Shown one piece after another: positions 9,851 to 18,596 of a stretch of DNA of 64,000 nt. The notes beneath the pieces were generated by a model that saw nothing but the letters and a program-made list of their open reading frames with translations, did no database searches and had not been told where the DNA came from. Origin of the DNA: an uncultured Bacteroidia bacterium. GTDB lineage: Bacteria; Bacteroidota; Bacteroidia; Bacteroidales; UBA932. Location of the stretch: positions 158,743 through 222,742 of the forward strand of contig CACWOZ010000002.1 in the NCBI GenBank assembly GCA_902762655.1. Reading direction: 5' to 3'. The first letter of the stretch is position 1. Each line of letters starts with the position of its first letter. The position numbers were made by a program, and so were the translations under genes.

Positions 9851-10939
9851 CTATTTGTTGTAATTAGGTGCTGGTTTGGCGATTATAAGATCATGAGGAT
9901 GATTCTCGATAACTCCGTTGGAGGTTATTCTTACAAAGCGTGCATTCCAGAGATCCTCTATCGTGCGCGCCCCGCAGTAGCCCATGCCGGAACGCAGCCC
10001 TCCGATCAGTTGGTATAGGATGTCTGATACGGGCCCCTTGTAAGGAACTTTCCCGACTATTCCTTCGGGAACCAGTTTCATTGCTCCCGTCTGGAAGTAG
10101 CGGTCGCGGGAACCAGCCTCCATGGCATCGATGGATCCCATTCCGCGGTAAACCTTGAATTTCTTGCCGTTCTTGAAATCCTCTATAATGTCTCCCGGAG
10201 TTTCATCCGCTCCGGCGAGAATCGAGCCGCACATTACAGTAGACGCGCCTGCTGCCAGAGCTTTGACAATGTCGCCGCTGTAGCGGAGGCCTCCGTCGGC
10301 GATGATGGGAACTCCGTAGGGCTTGGCGGCTTCGGCTGCATCATAAATGGCTGTCAGTTGAGGTACTCCGACGCCTGCGACTACCCTTGTGGTGCATATG
10401 GAGCCGGGACCAATGCCAACCTTGACCGCATCGGCGCCGGCCTCTATCAGGTCGCGAGTGCCTTCTGCTGTGGCCACGTTGCCTACAATCACATCTATAC
10501 CGGGGAAGGCCTTTTTGATTTTCTTTAGTGCGTTCAGCACTCCTTTGCTATGGCCGTGGGCAGAATCGAGAACGATTGCGTCTACGCCGGCGTCTACAAG
10601 CTTCGAAGTGCGGTCGACTGCATCGGCCGTGATGCCAACACCTGCTGCGACTTTGAACCCGGCCGTTTTCGTCTTGGTCACTTCCTCGGCCTGACGTTCT
10701 GCGGACATGTTCTTATGAAGAACCCCTATGCCGCCTTCTTTAGCAAGGGCTATGGCCATAGGGGCTTCTGTTACTGTGTCCATTGCAGCGGAGGCAATAG
10801 GAATGTCCAGCGATATGTTCTTGGTGAATCTGGTTTTGAGGGAAACTTCCCTAGGCAGTACTTCAGACCATGCCGGAATCAGAAGTACGTCATCGAAGGT
10901 GAGACCTTCCTGTTGAATGCGTTTTTCGGTAAAAGACAT
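9851..10939 (-). CDS. guaB: IMP dehydrogenase lacking the CBS (Bateman) domains
   Basis: GuaB oxidises IMP to XMP with NAD+. The catalytic barrel is complete: [11 protein letters not shown] near the N-terminus, the [12 protein letters not shown] loop with catalytic Cys182, the [10 protein letters not shown] phosphate-binding segment, YRGMGS and the flap [11 protein letters not shown]. The usual pair of CBS domains is cleanly absent: the [11 protein letters not shown] helix runs straight through TKTKTAGF into KVAAGVG (residues 78-102), giving 362 residues instead of about 490. I chose the ATG at 10939 because the longer frame to 10984 would begin upstream of the promoter. Loss of the CBS pair predicts loss of allosteric control by purine nucleotides. 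Confidence 0.95.
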   Translation of the reverse strand: MSFTEKRIQQEGLTFDDVLLIPAWSEVLPREVSLKTRFTKNISLDIPIASAAMDTVTEAPMAIALAKEGGIGVLHKNMSAERQAEEVTKTKTAGFKVAAGVGITADAVDRTSKLVDAGVDAIVLDSAHGHSKGVLNALKKIKKAFPGIDVIVGNVATAEGTRDLIEAGADAVKVGIGPGSICTTRVVAGVGVPQLTAIYDAAEAAKPYGVPIIADGGLRYSGDIVKALAAGASTVMCGSILAGADETPGDIIEDFKNGKKFKVYRGMGSIDAMEAGSRDRYFQTGAMKLVPEGIVGKVPYKGPVSDILYQLIGGLRSGMGYCGARTIEDLWNARFVRITSNGVIENHPHDLIIAKPAPNYNK

Positions 10940-10958
10940 TTTGCTAACTTCCAAGTGA

Positions 10959-10989
10959 CAAAGGTACACAAAAAACCGCCCCATTGCAA
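10959..10989 (-). promoter_or_regulatory. Promoter of the guaB-led purine operon
   Basis: On the minus strand TTG (10989-10987), a 20-base spacer and TACCTTTG (10966-10959) match the Bacteroidetes consensus exactly. The guaB ATG at 10939 follows 19 bases later. No other promoter of this type was found within the six-gene operon. Confidence 0.7.
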
Positions 10990-11027
10990 GGACGGCCCAA
11001 TGATTTTTTCACAAGTTATCAACAATT

Positions 11028-11052
11028 GCGGCGGCCCTGACCGGACCGCCGC
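11028..11052 (-). terminator. GC-rich hairpin, possible terminator of the acyl-CoA ligase gene
   Basis: GCGGCGG (11028-11034) pairs with CCGCCGC (11046-11052) across an 11-base loop. It lies 135 bases after the stop of the acyl-CoA ligase gene and before the guaB promoter. Only a weak T-rich tail follows on the minus strand, so termination is uncertain. The rest of the 11.05-11.19 kb gap holds two copies of TAGAGTATCGC and no recognisable gene. Confidence 0.35.
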
Positions 11053-11186
11053 CTGCGTGTTTAACTAGAGTATCGCTGAAAAAATCACCGCCAAAAAAAT
11101 CTGAAATCGTTTCATAGAGTATCGCCTTATTTTATAAACCACTATGAAGATGCAGAAGGACGGCAATCCGTTGCAGCGGAAACAGA

Positions 11187-12857
11187 TTATTTATAGAGGA
11201 AGCGCTTGATGCTCATCTTGGGGGTTTTCTCGAAGGGCTGGAGCACGACTTCCACCTTTGTAATCTGACTGTATCCGGGCAGATGCCTGTTGGCACCGCG
11301 GCGAACCTGTTCGGGAATGTCGGAGATTGCCTCTTCGTCGAGACCTGCCTTCTTGATGCCATCGGCATCGAGGTAAACCAGGGCGACGAGTTTGCCGGCA
11401 CGGTCTACCACAACACTCTCTGCAACGAACTGGCGCTGGTTGACGGCTGCCTCCACCTCTTCGGGGTAGATGTTCTGGCCGTTCGCACCGAGGATCATGC
11501 TCTTCGAGCGTCCGCGGATGAAGATGTTGCCATACGCGTCGATGGTTCCAAGGTCACCGGTATGCAGGTAGCCGTCTTCTGTGAAGACTGCGGAATCTGC
11601 TTCGGGATACTTGTAGTAGCCGCTGCAGATGTTGGTACCCTTGGCCTGGATTTCGCCGGCAATGTGTTCGGGGTCTTCGGAATCGATGCGCACGTCGGCG
11701 CAGTCTACGGCTTTGCCGCAGGAGCCGGGTGCATAGGCATAAGTATGTTCATAGGCAAGTAGCGGGGCGGCTTCCGTCATACCGTAACCGACGGTGTAGG
11801 GAAGTCTGATTTTTTTGAAGCAATGCTCCACTTCGGGGTTGAGGGCTGCGCCGCCCATTACGAACTCGCGCACCTTGCCTCCGAATGCGGAATGAAGTTT
11901 TTCACCTACTTTATTATATATGATGCTATTGATTCCGGGTATGGCGGTCAGGACCTTCATGTACCATTTGCCCAGGACTGGCTTGATGGAAGACTTGTAT
12001 ACCTTCTCCATCACAAGCGGGACCGTTATTACAATGTACGGCTGAACCTCCTGCATGGCCTTGAGAAGCAGCGACGGGGAAGGAGTTTTGCCGAGATAGT
12101 ATACGGTGACGCCGCTGATGAGCGGATAAAGGAACTCGTAGGTCAGGCCGTAGATATGCCCCATGGGAAGCATGGAGACGATGTTGTCGTCGTTGTTGCA
12201 GGGAATGTAGCGTTGGCCGAAGTCGATGGTCGCGCTGAAGCATTCGTAACGGAGCATGACGCCCTTGGGATTTCCGGTGGAACCGGAGGTATAGTTGATG
12301 ACGTTGAGGTCCTTGTCGTTGTCGGTAGGATAGTTCAGCTTGGAAGCATCGAATCCGTCGGGGAACTTCTCGTTGAATTTTTCGTCCAGGCTGGTGTATG
12401 CAGCCATGAGGGCTTCGTCCTTGCCCCAGAGAGGCATGAAGTCGGTGAGGCTGATGACGTAGCGGAGCTTGGGCATCTTGCTGACGTCCAGTTTCTCGAA
12501 CATCTCGGGATCGGTGAAGAGGACGATGCTGTCGGAATGGTCGGTAAGGCGCTCGACTGCCTCAGGCAGGAAGTCTGCAAGCAGGGGAACTACTACGGTT
12601 TCGTAGGAAGAGATGGCCAGGAAGGATACCGCCCAGTTTGCGGAGTTCTTTCCGCAAAGGGTGATCTTGTCGCCTTTCTTGATGCCGACGGACTCGAAAG
12701 CAATGTGGATGCGTTCCATCTTGCGGGCGAGTTCGCCGAAGGTGTACTGCTGGCCGTGATAGTCGCATACTGCAAGGCCTTTCCAGTAGGTGGCCATTGT
12801 CTTCTGCAGTTTGCCAAGGTAATGTTCGGCTCTGGGAGCCGCAGGTCTTTTGTACAT
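11187..12857 (-). CDS. Long-chain acyl-CoA ligase (AMP-forming)
   Basis: The 556-residue protein is an adenylate-forming enzyme that activates a fatty acid with ATP and joins it to coenzyme A or a similar thiol. The AMP-binding motif YTSGSTGNPKG is at residues 189-199, followed by the GYGMTEAAP motif, the YLHTGDLG motif and the hinge-region RGRSKSMILGANGQNIYPEE. The final KMSIKRFLYK holds the conserved C-terminal lysine region. No signal peptide or transmembrane segment is seen, so it is cytoplasmic or peripheral. The chain-length specificity cannot be read. It is divergent from the HAD phosphatase gene with its own promoter. Confidence 0.92.
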   Translation of the reverse strand: MYKRPAAPRAEHYLGKLQKTMATYWKGLAVCDYHGQQYTFGELARKMERIHIAFESVGIKKGDKITLCGKNSANWAVSFLAISSYETVVVPLLADFLPEAVERLTDHSDSIVLFTDPEMFEKLDVSKMPKLRYVISLTDFMPLWGKDEALMAAYTSLDEKFNEKFPDGFDASKLNYPTDNDKDLNVINYTSGSTGNPKGVMLRYECFSATIDFGQRYIPCNNDDNIVSMLPMGHIYGLTYEFLYPLISGVTVYYLGKTPSPSLLLKAMQEVQPYIVITVPLVMEKVYKSSIKPVLGKWYMKVLTAIPGINSIIYNKVGEKLHSAFGGKVREFVMGGAALNPEVEHCFKKIRLPYTVGYGMTEAAPLLAYEHTYAYAPGSCGKAVDCADVRIDSEDPEHIAGEIQAKGTNICSGYYKYPEADSAVFTEDGYLHTGDLGTIDAYGNIFIRGRSKSMILGANGQNIYPEEVEAAVNQRQFVAESVVVDRAGKLVALVYLDADGIKKAGLDEEAISDIPEQVRRGANRHLPGYSQITKVEVVLQPFEKTPKMSIKRFLYK

Positions 12858-12918
12858 ATTTTCCTAAACTTTAGTGTCTTGTCATTCCTAACTTCCGAAG
12901 GAAGTGAAAGAATCTGTG

Positions 12919-12949
12919 CAAAATTAACCGCGAATTGCCTATCGCGCAA
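12919..12949 (-). promoter_or_regulatory. Promoter of the acyl-CoA ligase gene
   Basis: On the minus strand TTG (12949-12947), a 20-base spacer and TAATTTTG (12926-12919) match the Bacteroidetes consensus. The leader to the ATG at 12857 would be about 55 bases. Confidence 0.6.
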
Positions 12950-12965
12950 GAAATCAAGGAGGTAT

Positions 12966-13019
12966 GTGGTGAAAATTGATTACTTTTGTGGTGAAATTCA
13001 AAAATGAGTGGTGAAAATT
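12966..13019 (+). repeat. Three direct repeats GTGGTGAAAATT, possible operator
   Basis: The 12-mer occurs at 12966-12977, as an 11-base form lacking one A at 12988-12998, and at 13008-13019. Start-to-start distances are 22 and 20 bases, about two helical turns. The copies span the -7 element and the start codon of the HAD phosphatase gene, a placement suited to repressor binding. No matching regulator is known to me. Confidence 0.5.
12981..12988 (+). promoter_or_regulatory. -7 element of the HAD phosphatase gene
   Basis: TACTTTTG fits TAnnTTTG, 31 bases before the ATG at 13020. No TTG is present at the expected -33 position, so activation or a weaker promoter is possible. Confidence 0.4.
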
Positions 13020-13859
13020 ATGGCAAAACGACCGATTGTTGCACTTATCTATGACTTCGACGGCACTCTATCACCTGGGAATATGCAGGAGTTCGGGTTT
13101 ATTCAGGCTGTCGGCAAGACAAAGGAGGAATTCTGGAAGATGAGCGACGGTATCGCCGTCGGACAGGATGCCAGCAATGTTTTGGCATACATGAAATTGA
13201 TGTTCGACGAGGCCCGCAAGGCCGGGATTCCACTCCGTCGCAGCAAATTCAAGGAGTTCGGACAGCATATCGAACTTTTCGACGGCGTTAAGGAATGGTT
13301 CCGGATGGTGAACGAGTACGGTAAGAGCAAGGGTGTCAGAGTAGAGCACTACATCAATTCTTCCGGCTTGAAAGAAATTATCGAGGGCTCTCCCATCGCG
13401 TCGGAGTTCAAGCATATTTATGCTGGAACTTTCATCTATGGAGAAAACGGGGAAGCCGAATGGCCGGGCATAGCCGTGGACCATACCGCCAAAACGCAGT
13501 TCCTTTTCAAAATCAGCAAAGGCATCACGAGTCAGCACGATTCGAAGATGGTCAATTCCAGTATGGCAGACGACAAAAAGCGTATACCCTTCTCCCATAT
13601 GATTTATTTCGGTGACGGGGAGACGGATGTCCCGTGCATGAAGATTGTCGGAATGTTCGGGGGAAATCCCATTGCTGTCTACAATCCAGCTATTGCAAAG
13701 AAGAAGGCAGTAGCACAGAAACTCAAGAGGCAGGGGAGAGTGAATTTCATAACTCCTGCGGTTTATACCAGGGAGTCCCGCACTTTCAGTATCGTTGCAG
13801 CAATCATCGACAAGATAAAGGCTGACGAAGATCTCCGCTGCCTTGCATCCAAATCCTGA
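13020..13859 (+). CDS. HAD-superfamily phosphatase
   Basis: The 279-residue cytoplasmic protein has the HAD nucleophile motif DFDGTLS with Asp12 and Asp14, the HYINSSG motif II segment and the metal-binding YFGDGETDVPCM motif near the C-terminal third. The all-helical cap between them resembles phosphoserine-phosphatase-like members. The natural substrate is not clear. I chose the ATG at 13020, where a hydrophobic strand leads into the active site (MAKRPIVALIYDFDG); a longer reading from GTG at 13008 adds four residues taken from the third upstream repeat. The gene is followed by a strong hairpin before htpG. Confidence 0.85.
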   Translation: MAKRPIVALIYDFDGTLSPGNMQEFGFIQAVGKTKEEFWKMSDGIAVGQDASNVLAYMKLMFDEARKAGIPLRRSKFKEFGQHIELFDGVKEWFRMVNEYGKSKGVRVEHYINSSGLKEIIEGSPIASEFKHIYAGTFIYGENGEAEWPGIAVDHTAKTQFLFKISKGITSQHDSKMVNSSMADDKKRIPFSHMIYFGDGETDVPCMKIVGMFGGNPIAVYNPAIAKKKAVAQKLKRQGRVNFITPAVYTRESRTFSIVAAIIDKIKADEDLRCLASKS

Positions 13860-13886
13860 CAAATTGTCACTGGAATATTATTTGAG

Positions 13887-13918
13887 AATCGTTTCAGCAA
13901 AAAACTGAAACGATTTTT
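13887..13918 (+). terminator. 11-bp perfect hairpin between the HAD gene and htpG
   Basis: AATCGTTTCAG (13887-13897) and CTGAAACGATT (13905-13915) form a perfect stem with a loop of C plus six A, followed by TTT. It looks like an intrinsic terminator for the HAD gene. However its right arm ends only six bases before the htpG ATG, so it must also be part of, or overlap, the htpG control region. It is not the CIRCE element known upstream of heat-shock genes. Confidence 0.6.
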
Positions 13919-13921
13919 GTT

Positions 13922-15778
13922 ATGGCAAAAGAAAAACTGCAAGGCAAGATCGGTGTAACCACCGAGAACATCTTTCCGGTAATCAAACAATTCCTATATT
14001 CCGACCACGAAATATTTCTCCGCGAACTGGTGGCAAACGCAGTGGATGCAAGCCAGAAACTCAAGACTCTGGCATCCAACGGTGAGTTCAAAGGCGAGCT
14101 CGGCGACCTCAAGGTAGAGATCGAACTCGATGAGAAGAAAAAGATACTCCGCGTAATCGACCACGGCATAGGCATGACCGCCGAGGAAGTGGACAAATAC
14201 ATCAACCAGATCGCTTTCTCATCTGCGGGTGAGTTCCTTGAGAAGTACAAGGATCAGAGCATCATCGGCCACTTCGGCCTCGGCTTCTATTCCGCATTCA
14301 TGGTGAGTGAGAAAGTTGAAATAGACACTCTTTCCTGGCAGGATGGCGCCAAGGCAGTTAAATGGACCTGCGACGGTTCTCCCGAGTACAATATGGAGGA
14401 TGGAAAGAAGGAAGACCGCGGTACAGTCATCACCTTATATCTCGACAATGATAGCGAGGAGTTTGCTGCAAAAGGCCGTATCTCCCAGTTGCTCGGCAAG
14501 TATTGCAAGTTCATGCCTGTCCCGGTCGTATTCGGCAAGAAGACCGAGTGGAAGGACGGCAAGGAGGTCGAGACAGATGAAGACAATGTTATCAACAATA
14601 TCGACCCCATCTGGACAAAGGCACCTTCGGAACTTAAGGAAGAGGATTACAAGAACTTCTACAAGGCTCTCTATCCCTTTGATGAAGAACCCATGTTCTG
14701 GATACATCTGAACGTGGATTATCCTTTCAACCTCACAGGTGTGCTCTACTTTCCCAAGATCAAGGAGCGCATGGCCATCGACAAGAACAAGATCCAACTT
14801 TACTGCAACCAGATGTTCGTAACCGACCATGTCGACAATATAGTTCCGGATTTCCTTACCCTGCTGCATGGCGTGATCGACTCTCCGGACATCCCTCTGA
14901 ATGTATCCAGGAGCTATCTGCAGAGCGACGCCAACGTGAAGAAGATCAGTACCTATATCACCAGGAAGGTTGCTGACCGGCTGGAAGAAATCTTTAAAGA
15001 ACAGCGTGAGCAGTTTGAGCAGAAGTGGGACAATCTTAAGCTCTTCATCGAGTACGGCATGCTATCCGACGAAAAGTTCTGCGAACGTGCGATGAACTTC
15101 GCTCTGTTCAAGAACACCGACGGCAAGTTCTTCGGATTCGAAGACTACCGCAAGGCGATTGAAACCGAGCAGACCGACAAAGATAAGAAAGTGGTTTACC
15201 TCTATGCCACCAACCTTGACGAGCAGTATGTCCAGATAGAGGCAGCCAAGAATCTGGGTTACGATGTCCTGCTGATGGACTGCGAACTGGATGCACACTT
15301 TGTGAATCTGCTTGAGCAGAAACTCAAGGATGCCCGTTTCGCCCGCGTTGACTCGGATTCGGTAGGTAACCTCATCCCCAAGGAAGACAAGGTCAAACCT
15401 GAGATGAGCGAAGATGACAAGAAAGCCCTCGATGAGCTTTTCAAGTCTGCTCTCCCCGAGGGCAACGACTATTATGTAGAGCCCGAGAATCTTGGTGAGA
15501 ACTCCGCCCCTGTGCTGATCACACGTAATGAATTTATGCGCCGCTACCGCGAGATGAGTGCATTGGGAGGTGGGATGAACTTCTACGGACAGATGCCAGA
15601 GTCGTTCAATATCAAGGTGAATATGGAGAATCCTCTCATTGCCAAGATATGGGAAGGCAAAGACAAGGAATCTCCACTTCTCCACCAGGTGGTCGATCTC
15701 GCACTACTCGGAGCAGGGCTCCTCAAAGGCAAAGCGCTCAGCGAATTTATCGCCCGCAGCGAAGCCCTCTTGAAATAA
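13922..15778 (+). CDS. htpG: Chaperone HtpG (Hsp90)
   Basis: HtpG is the bacterial Hsp90, a cytosolic dimeric ATP-dependent chaperone. The 618-residue protein shows the GHKL ATPase motifs in order: ELVANAVDAS (Glu and Asn of motif N), DHGIGM, and GHFGLGFYSAFMV, then the middle domain with NVSRSYLQ carrying the catalytic-loop arginine, and the C-terminal dimerisation domain. The start MAKEKLQGKIGVTTENIFPV is typical of Bacteroidetes HtpG. Its stop is one base from the stop of the convergent GH106 gene. The hairpin directly before the start codon may influence expression. Confidence 0.97.
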   Translation: MAKEKLQGKIGVTTENIFPVIKQFLYSDHEIFLRELVANAVDASQKLKTLASNGEFKGELGDLKVEIELDEKKKILRVIDHGIGMTAEEVDKYINQIAFSSAGEFLEKYKDQSIIGHFGLGFYSAFMVSEKVEIDTLSWQDGAKAVKWTCDGSPEYNMEDGKKEDRGTVITLYLDNDSEEFAAKGRISQLLGKYCKFMPVPVVFGKKTEWKDGKEVETDEDNVINNIDPIWTKAPSELKEEDYKNFYKALYPFDEEPMFWIHLNVDYPFNLTGVLYFPKIKERMAIDKNKIQLYCNQMFVTDHVDNIVPDFLTLLHGVIDSPDIPLNVSRSYLQSDANVKKISTYITRKVADRLEEIFKEQREQFEQKWDNLKLFIEYGMLSDEKFCERAMNFALFKNTDGKFFGFEDYRKAIETEQTDKDKKVVYLYATNLDEQYVQIEAAKNLGYDVLLMDCELDAHFVNLLEQKLKDARFARVDSDSVGNLIPKEDKVKPEMSEDDKKALDELFKSALPEGNDYYVEPENLGENSAPVLITRNEFMRRYREMSALGGGMNFYGQMPESFNIKVNMENPLIAKIWEGKDKESPLLHQVVDLALLGAGLLKGKALSEFIARSEALLK

Positions 15779-15779
15779 G

Positions 15780-18596
15780 TTAGTATATAACGACAGGACC
15801 TATCAGGCCGGAAGGCATCAGGGGCGTCTTGCGATTGATTACGAATCGCTTGGCGTTCCTGTTGTCTTTTAGGGTCTGCATGTAGTTGCTCATGAGGGTG
15901 GTTACCTTCACTTCAATAGTGTTTTCGCCGCTCTTGAAAAGGCCTGCCACATCGAGAACCGCATCACCGTACCAGTGAAGTCCTGTCGGCTTGCCATTCA
16001 CCTTCACCTCGGCAATGTATCCAACTTTGCCGAGGTTGATGTATTTAGGCATGGAGCCTGAAAGATCGACAGTTGTCTTGTATGTCGCGGTTCCCATGAA
16101 ATTCTTGTAGGTCTCTGTATCTTTCAGGTCGACAAGGTCAGCGAAAGTCGTGGAAGGTATATCTGCGACTTCTGGATTGACGAAGTCGACAGTCCAGCTC
16201 TTCAATTCAACCGCATTCTCTGGGGCGGATGCCTTGCGCACGAATGCTGGAGCCTGGCCTCCCATCTTATTGAACATGAAGACAAAACTCTCGGAAGGCC
16301 CGAAGTCGAAATGTATTGTTCCGGAAGCATCCAGTTTGAGCGTATGGCGCTTGCCGGTAGCAGGGTCATAAATCCATGCCTTCCTCCCTTTCGTGATGGA
16401 TGCGGGGAAGGTAATGTCGGTAGACTTGCCTTCCAGTCGGCTGGCGTTCACGAAGAAATAGAAGTCGCTGCCATCATCCATGGTATATCGGTTCTGCAAT
16501 AGGAAACGGTCTGGTGTGCCGATTTCCACGGAATGAGGCAGATTGTACTTATGCATCACATCCGTATACCATTCCAGGAAGTGATCTCCTTCAGGCTTGG
16601 GCAGGAGGATGAATCTGCCTGTATTCTTCAACTCGCCGACAATCTCGCGGATGCGCAGATCACGCTCTTCGAAGTTCTGCATGCCGACAGATTGTTCGGG
16701 ATACTTCTCTATGCAGAAGACGCGTCCGCCATCAAGGACGAATTCGCGTATTTTCTCCATGGCTTCGACAGTTGTGCCGCCTACTTCCACCAGGAAGAGT
16801 TCTCCGTATTCCTTCGGCCCGAAGCAGATCTTGCCGTTTTTGACTGTGGATTTTTCCAGGATATTCTCGGATACATAATCCGCACCGCCCCCATTCTTGT
16901 GAATCGCTTCCCAAACCAGCGAAGTGTAGGGAATATTCAATTTGACGGGGAATGGCTCTGTCTGTACGCCCATGGTGGACCACAGGTCGGCGTTGGCAGG
17001 GAGTATGGCAATGTCGGTATGCATATCGGCATTGCGCACAAGGGCACCCATGCGGGCGCGGTAGTCGTTGAGCAGTTTCCAATATGGCCACCATGTGTTC
17101 TTCTCATTATAATAGCTGCCATACTGAATCCATCCGGGGAACGGCGCCTCCTTGGGAGAGTAGTTGAAGCCATGCCATACAGAGTGGGTGATTCCGGAAA
17201 TGCAGCTCATGTCAGAGCCGACCTTCAGGTACTCCAGAGAGGTGGAGAATACAATGTAGGTATTTGTCATTTCTTCACAACTTACCAGGCGCTTGCCGGT
17301 CAAGTGCGCGGCGGAAGATACGTATTTGTCTATCATGGTATATCCGCGGCCGCGGCGATAGTCCTCATCGCCCATCTCCTCGCCAACAATATGGCGCAGC
17401 CAGTTTGTTGTCCAGGATTCGCCTTCCGGGATATCGAGCCCCATAGAAGTCTCTTCGATGAAGAATCCGCATCCGTAGCCCTGGGCGCGGGATTTGACAC
17501 CGTGGTCGCGTGCCCACTGCTCATATACCTTGAAGAATCGTTCTTCCAGGAGTTCTGCCTTTGTGAGTTCGAAATCGTAGCGGGCCCTGTTGACCTGATT
17601 CTGGAATTGTTCACCCTTTGCGCAACCGTAATTGAAGTCCTCTACCTCGCCCAGACGGCGTAGTTTGAACATCGTGAATGGCAGCCAGGGAAGGATGTCA
17701 TAACCTCTGCGGACCCTGAACTGCTCCGCGAAGTCTGCCGTCCAGTTGGCGCCTTCCAATTCCATGCTGTCTACAAAGAAGGCACGGAGATGCTGGCTCA
17801 GAGGGCCGAGTTTCGCTTCGATGCGATCCGACATCCTGTCCAGATACTTTCGGACGGCAATTGCATTCATATGGTCGAGAATGGGGCCGGCGGCTCCAGG
17901 AGCTCCATTGATCACGCTTGCGAATGAATCATACTTTACCATGTAATACACCTGCCATTTGCCGGCAGGGATGCGCAATTTGATTGCCCCGTCACGAATC
18001 TTGTCCGTAATATCCTGAGCTTCGGACAAGTCATTGATGGGATCCGGCACCAGCAGCACGCGCATCACTTCCGGAGTTCGTCCGGGATTGGGAATCGAGA
18101 CCTTGGGGTCCAGCTCCTTGTAAATATGGAACAGAGACTTGTCGTATATGACTCCGCCTGTCGCTTTGTCGCAGTATGTGAGAATGACGGATGCACGCTC
18201 ATCCCGGGGAAGAGTCTCGGAGCCAAAAGGCCATCCTGAGCCGACAAGGAGGTCACAGGTCATGCCCAGCTTCTTGGCTTCGTCGAAGGCGACCCCGAGC
18301 ATGTCGATCCACTCATCGCTCAGCCATACCAGGGCTTTCTTGCCGACGGCATCCTCCTGTCTGCCGGGGAAGGAGATGGGATTGATCTCCACACCTGCTA
18401 TGCCAGCTTCTTTGAGAAGATTAAGTTCGCGACGGATTTCGGCTTCGTCCACACGGTCCCCGTTCCACCACCATCGCACATAAGGCCTGTAGGCGTCAGA
18501 TGGATTCTGGAAGGCCTGCCAGACAGATTTGGAACTTGTTGCAAATAGCGGCAGTGCCATAAGGACTGCCGCCAGAATTGTCAGAGTTTTTCTCAT
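15780..18596 (-). CDS. GH106 alpha-L-rhamnosidase
   Basis: The 938-residue protein has a Sec signal peptide (MRKTLTILAAVLMALPLFA) and the N-terminal barrel signature of GH106: RPYVRWWWNGDRVDEAEIRR then GIAGVEI. GH106 enzymes remove alpha-linked L-rhamnose, for example from rhamnogalacturonans, using an inverting, calcium-dependent mechanism. The C-terminal 200 residues resemble the GH2-like beta-sandwich with KYINLGKVGYIAEVKVNGK. It is the last gene of the minus-strand series and overlaps the preceding gene by ATGA. Family assignment is firm; the exact linkage cleaved is not readable. Confidence 0.9.
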   Translation of the reverse strand: MRKTLTILAAVLMALPLFATSSKSVWQAFQNPSDAYRPYVRWWWNGDRVDEAEIRRELNLLKEAGIAGVEINPISFPGRQEDAVGKKALVWLSDEWIDMLGVAFDEAKKLGMTCDLLVGSGWPFGSETLPRDERASVILTYCDKATGGVIYDKSLFHIYKELDPKVSIPNPGRTPEVMRVLLVPDPINDLSEAQDITDKIRDGAIKLRIPAGKWQVYYMVKYDSFASVINGAPGAAGPILDHMNAIAVRKYLDRMSDRIEAKLGPLSQHLRAFFVDSMELEGANWTADFAEQFRVRRGYDILPWLPFTMFKLRRLGEVEDFNYGCAKGEQFQNQVNRARYDFELTKAELLEERFFKVYEQWARDHGVKSRAQGYGCGFFIEETSMGLDIPEGESWTTNWLRHIVGEEMGDEDYRRGRGYTMIDKYVSSAAHLTGKRLVSCEEMTNTYIVFSTSLEYLKVGSDMSCISGITHSVWHGFNYSPKEAPFPGWIQYGSYYNEKNTWWPYWKLLNDYRARMGALVRNADMHTDIAILPANADLWSTMGVQTEPFPVKLNIPYTSLVWEAIHKNGGGADYVSENILEKSTVKNGKICFGPKEYGELFLVEVGGTTVEAMEKIREFVLDGGRVFCIEKYPEQSVGMQNFEERDLRIREIVGELKNTGRFILLPKPEGDHFLEWYTDVMHKYNLPHSVEIGTPDRFLLQNRYTMDDGSDFYFFVNASRLEGKSTDITFPASITKGRKAWIYDPATGKRHTLKLDASGTIHFDFGPSESFVFMFNKMGGQAPAFVRKASAPENAVELKSWTVDFVNPEVADIPSTTFADLVDLKDTETYKNFMGTATYKTTVDLSGSMPKYINLGKVGYIAEVKVNGKPTGLHWYGDAVLDVAGLFKSGENTIEVKVTTLMSNYMQTLKDNRNAKRFVINRKTPLMPSGLIGPVVIY

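Noticed and set aside
10940..10984. Longer guaB start 15 codons upstream
   Set aside because: That start would lie upstream of the -7 element at 10959-10966, and the added residues have no counterpart in the family.
11823..13007. Plus-strand open frame of 394 codons
   Set aside because: Mostly antisense to the acyl-CoA ligase gene, which has clear motifs. The end runs through a divergent promoter region and no family is recognised.
16533..17663. Plus-strand open frame of 376 codons inside GH106
   Set aside because: Antisense shadow of a gene with firm family motifs.
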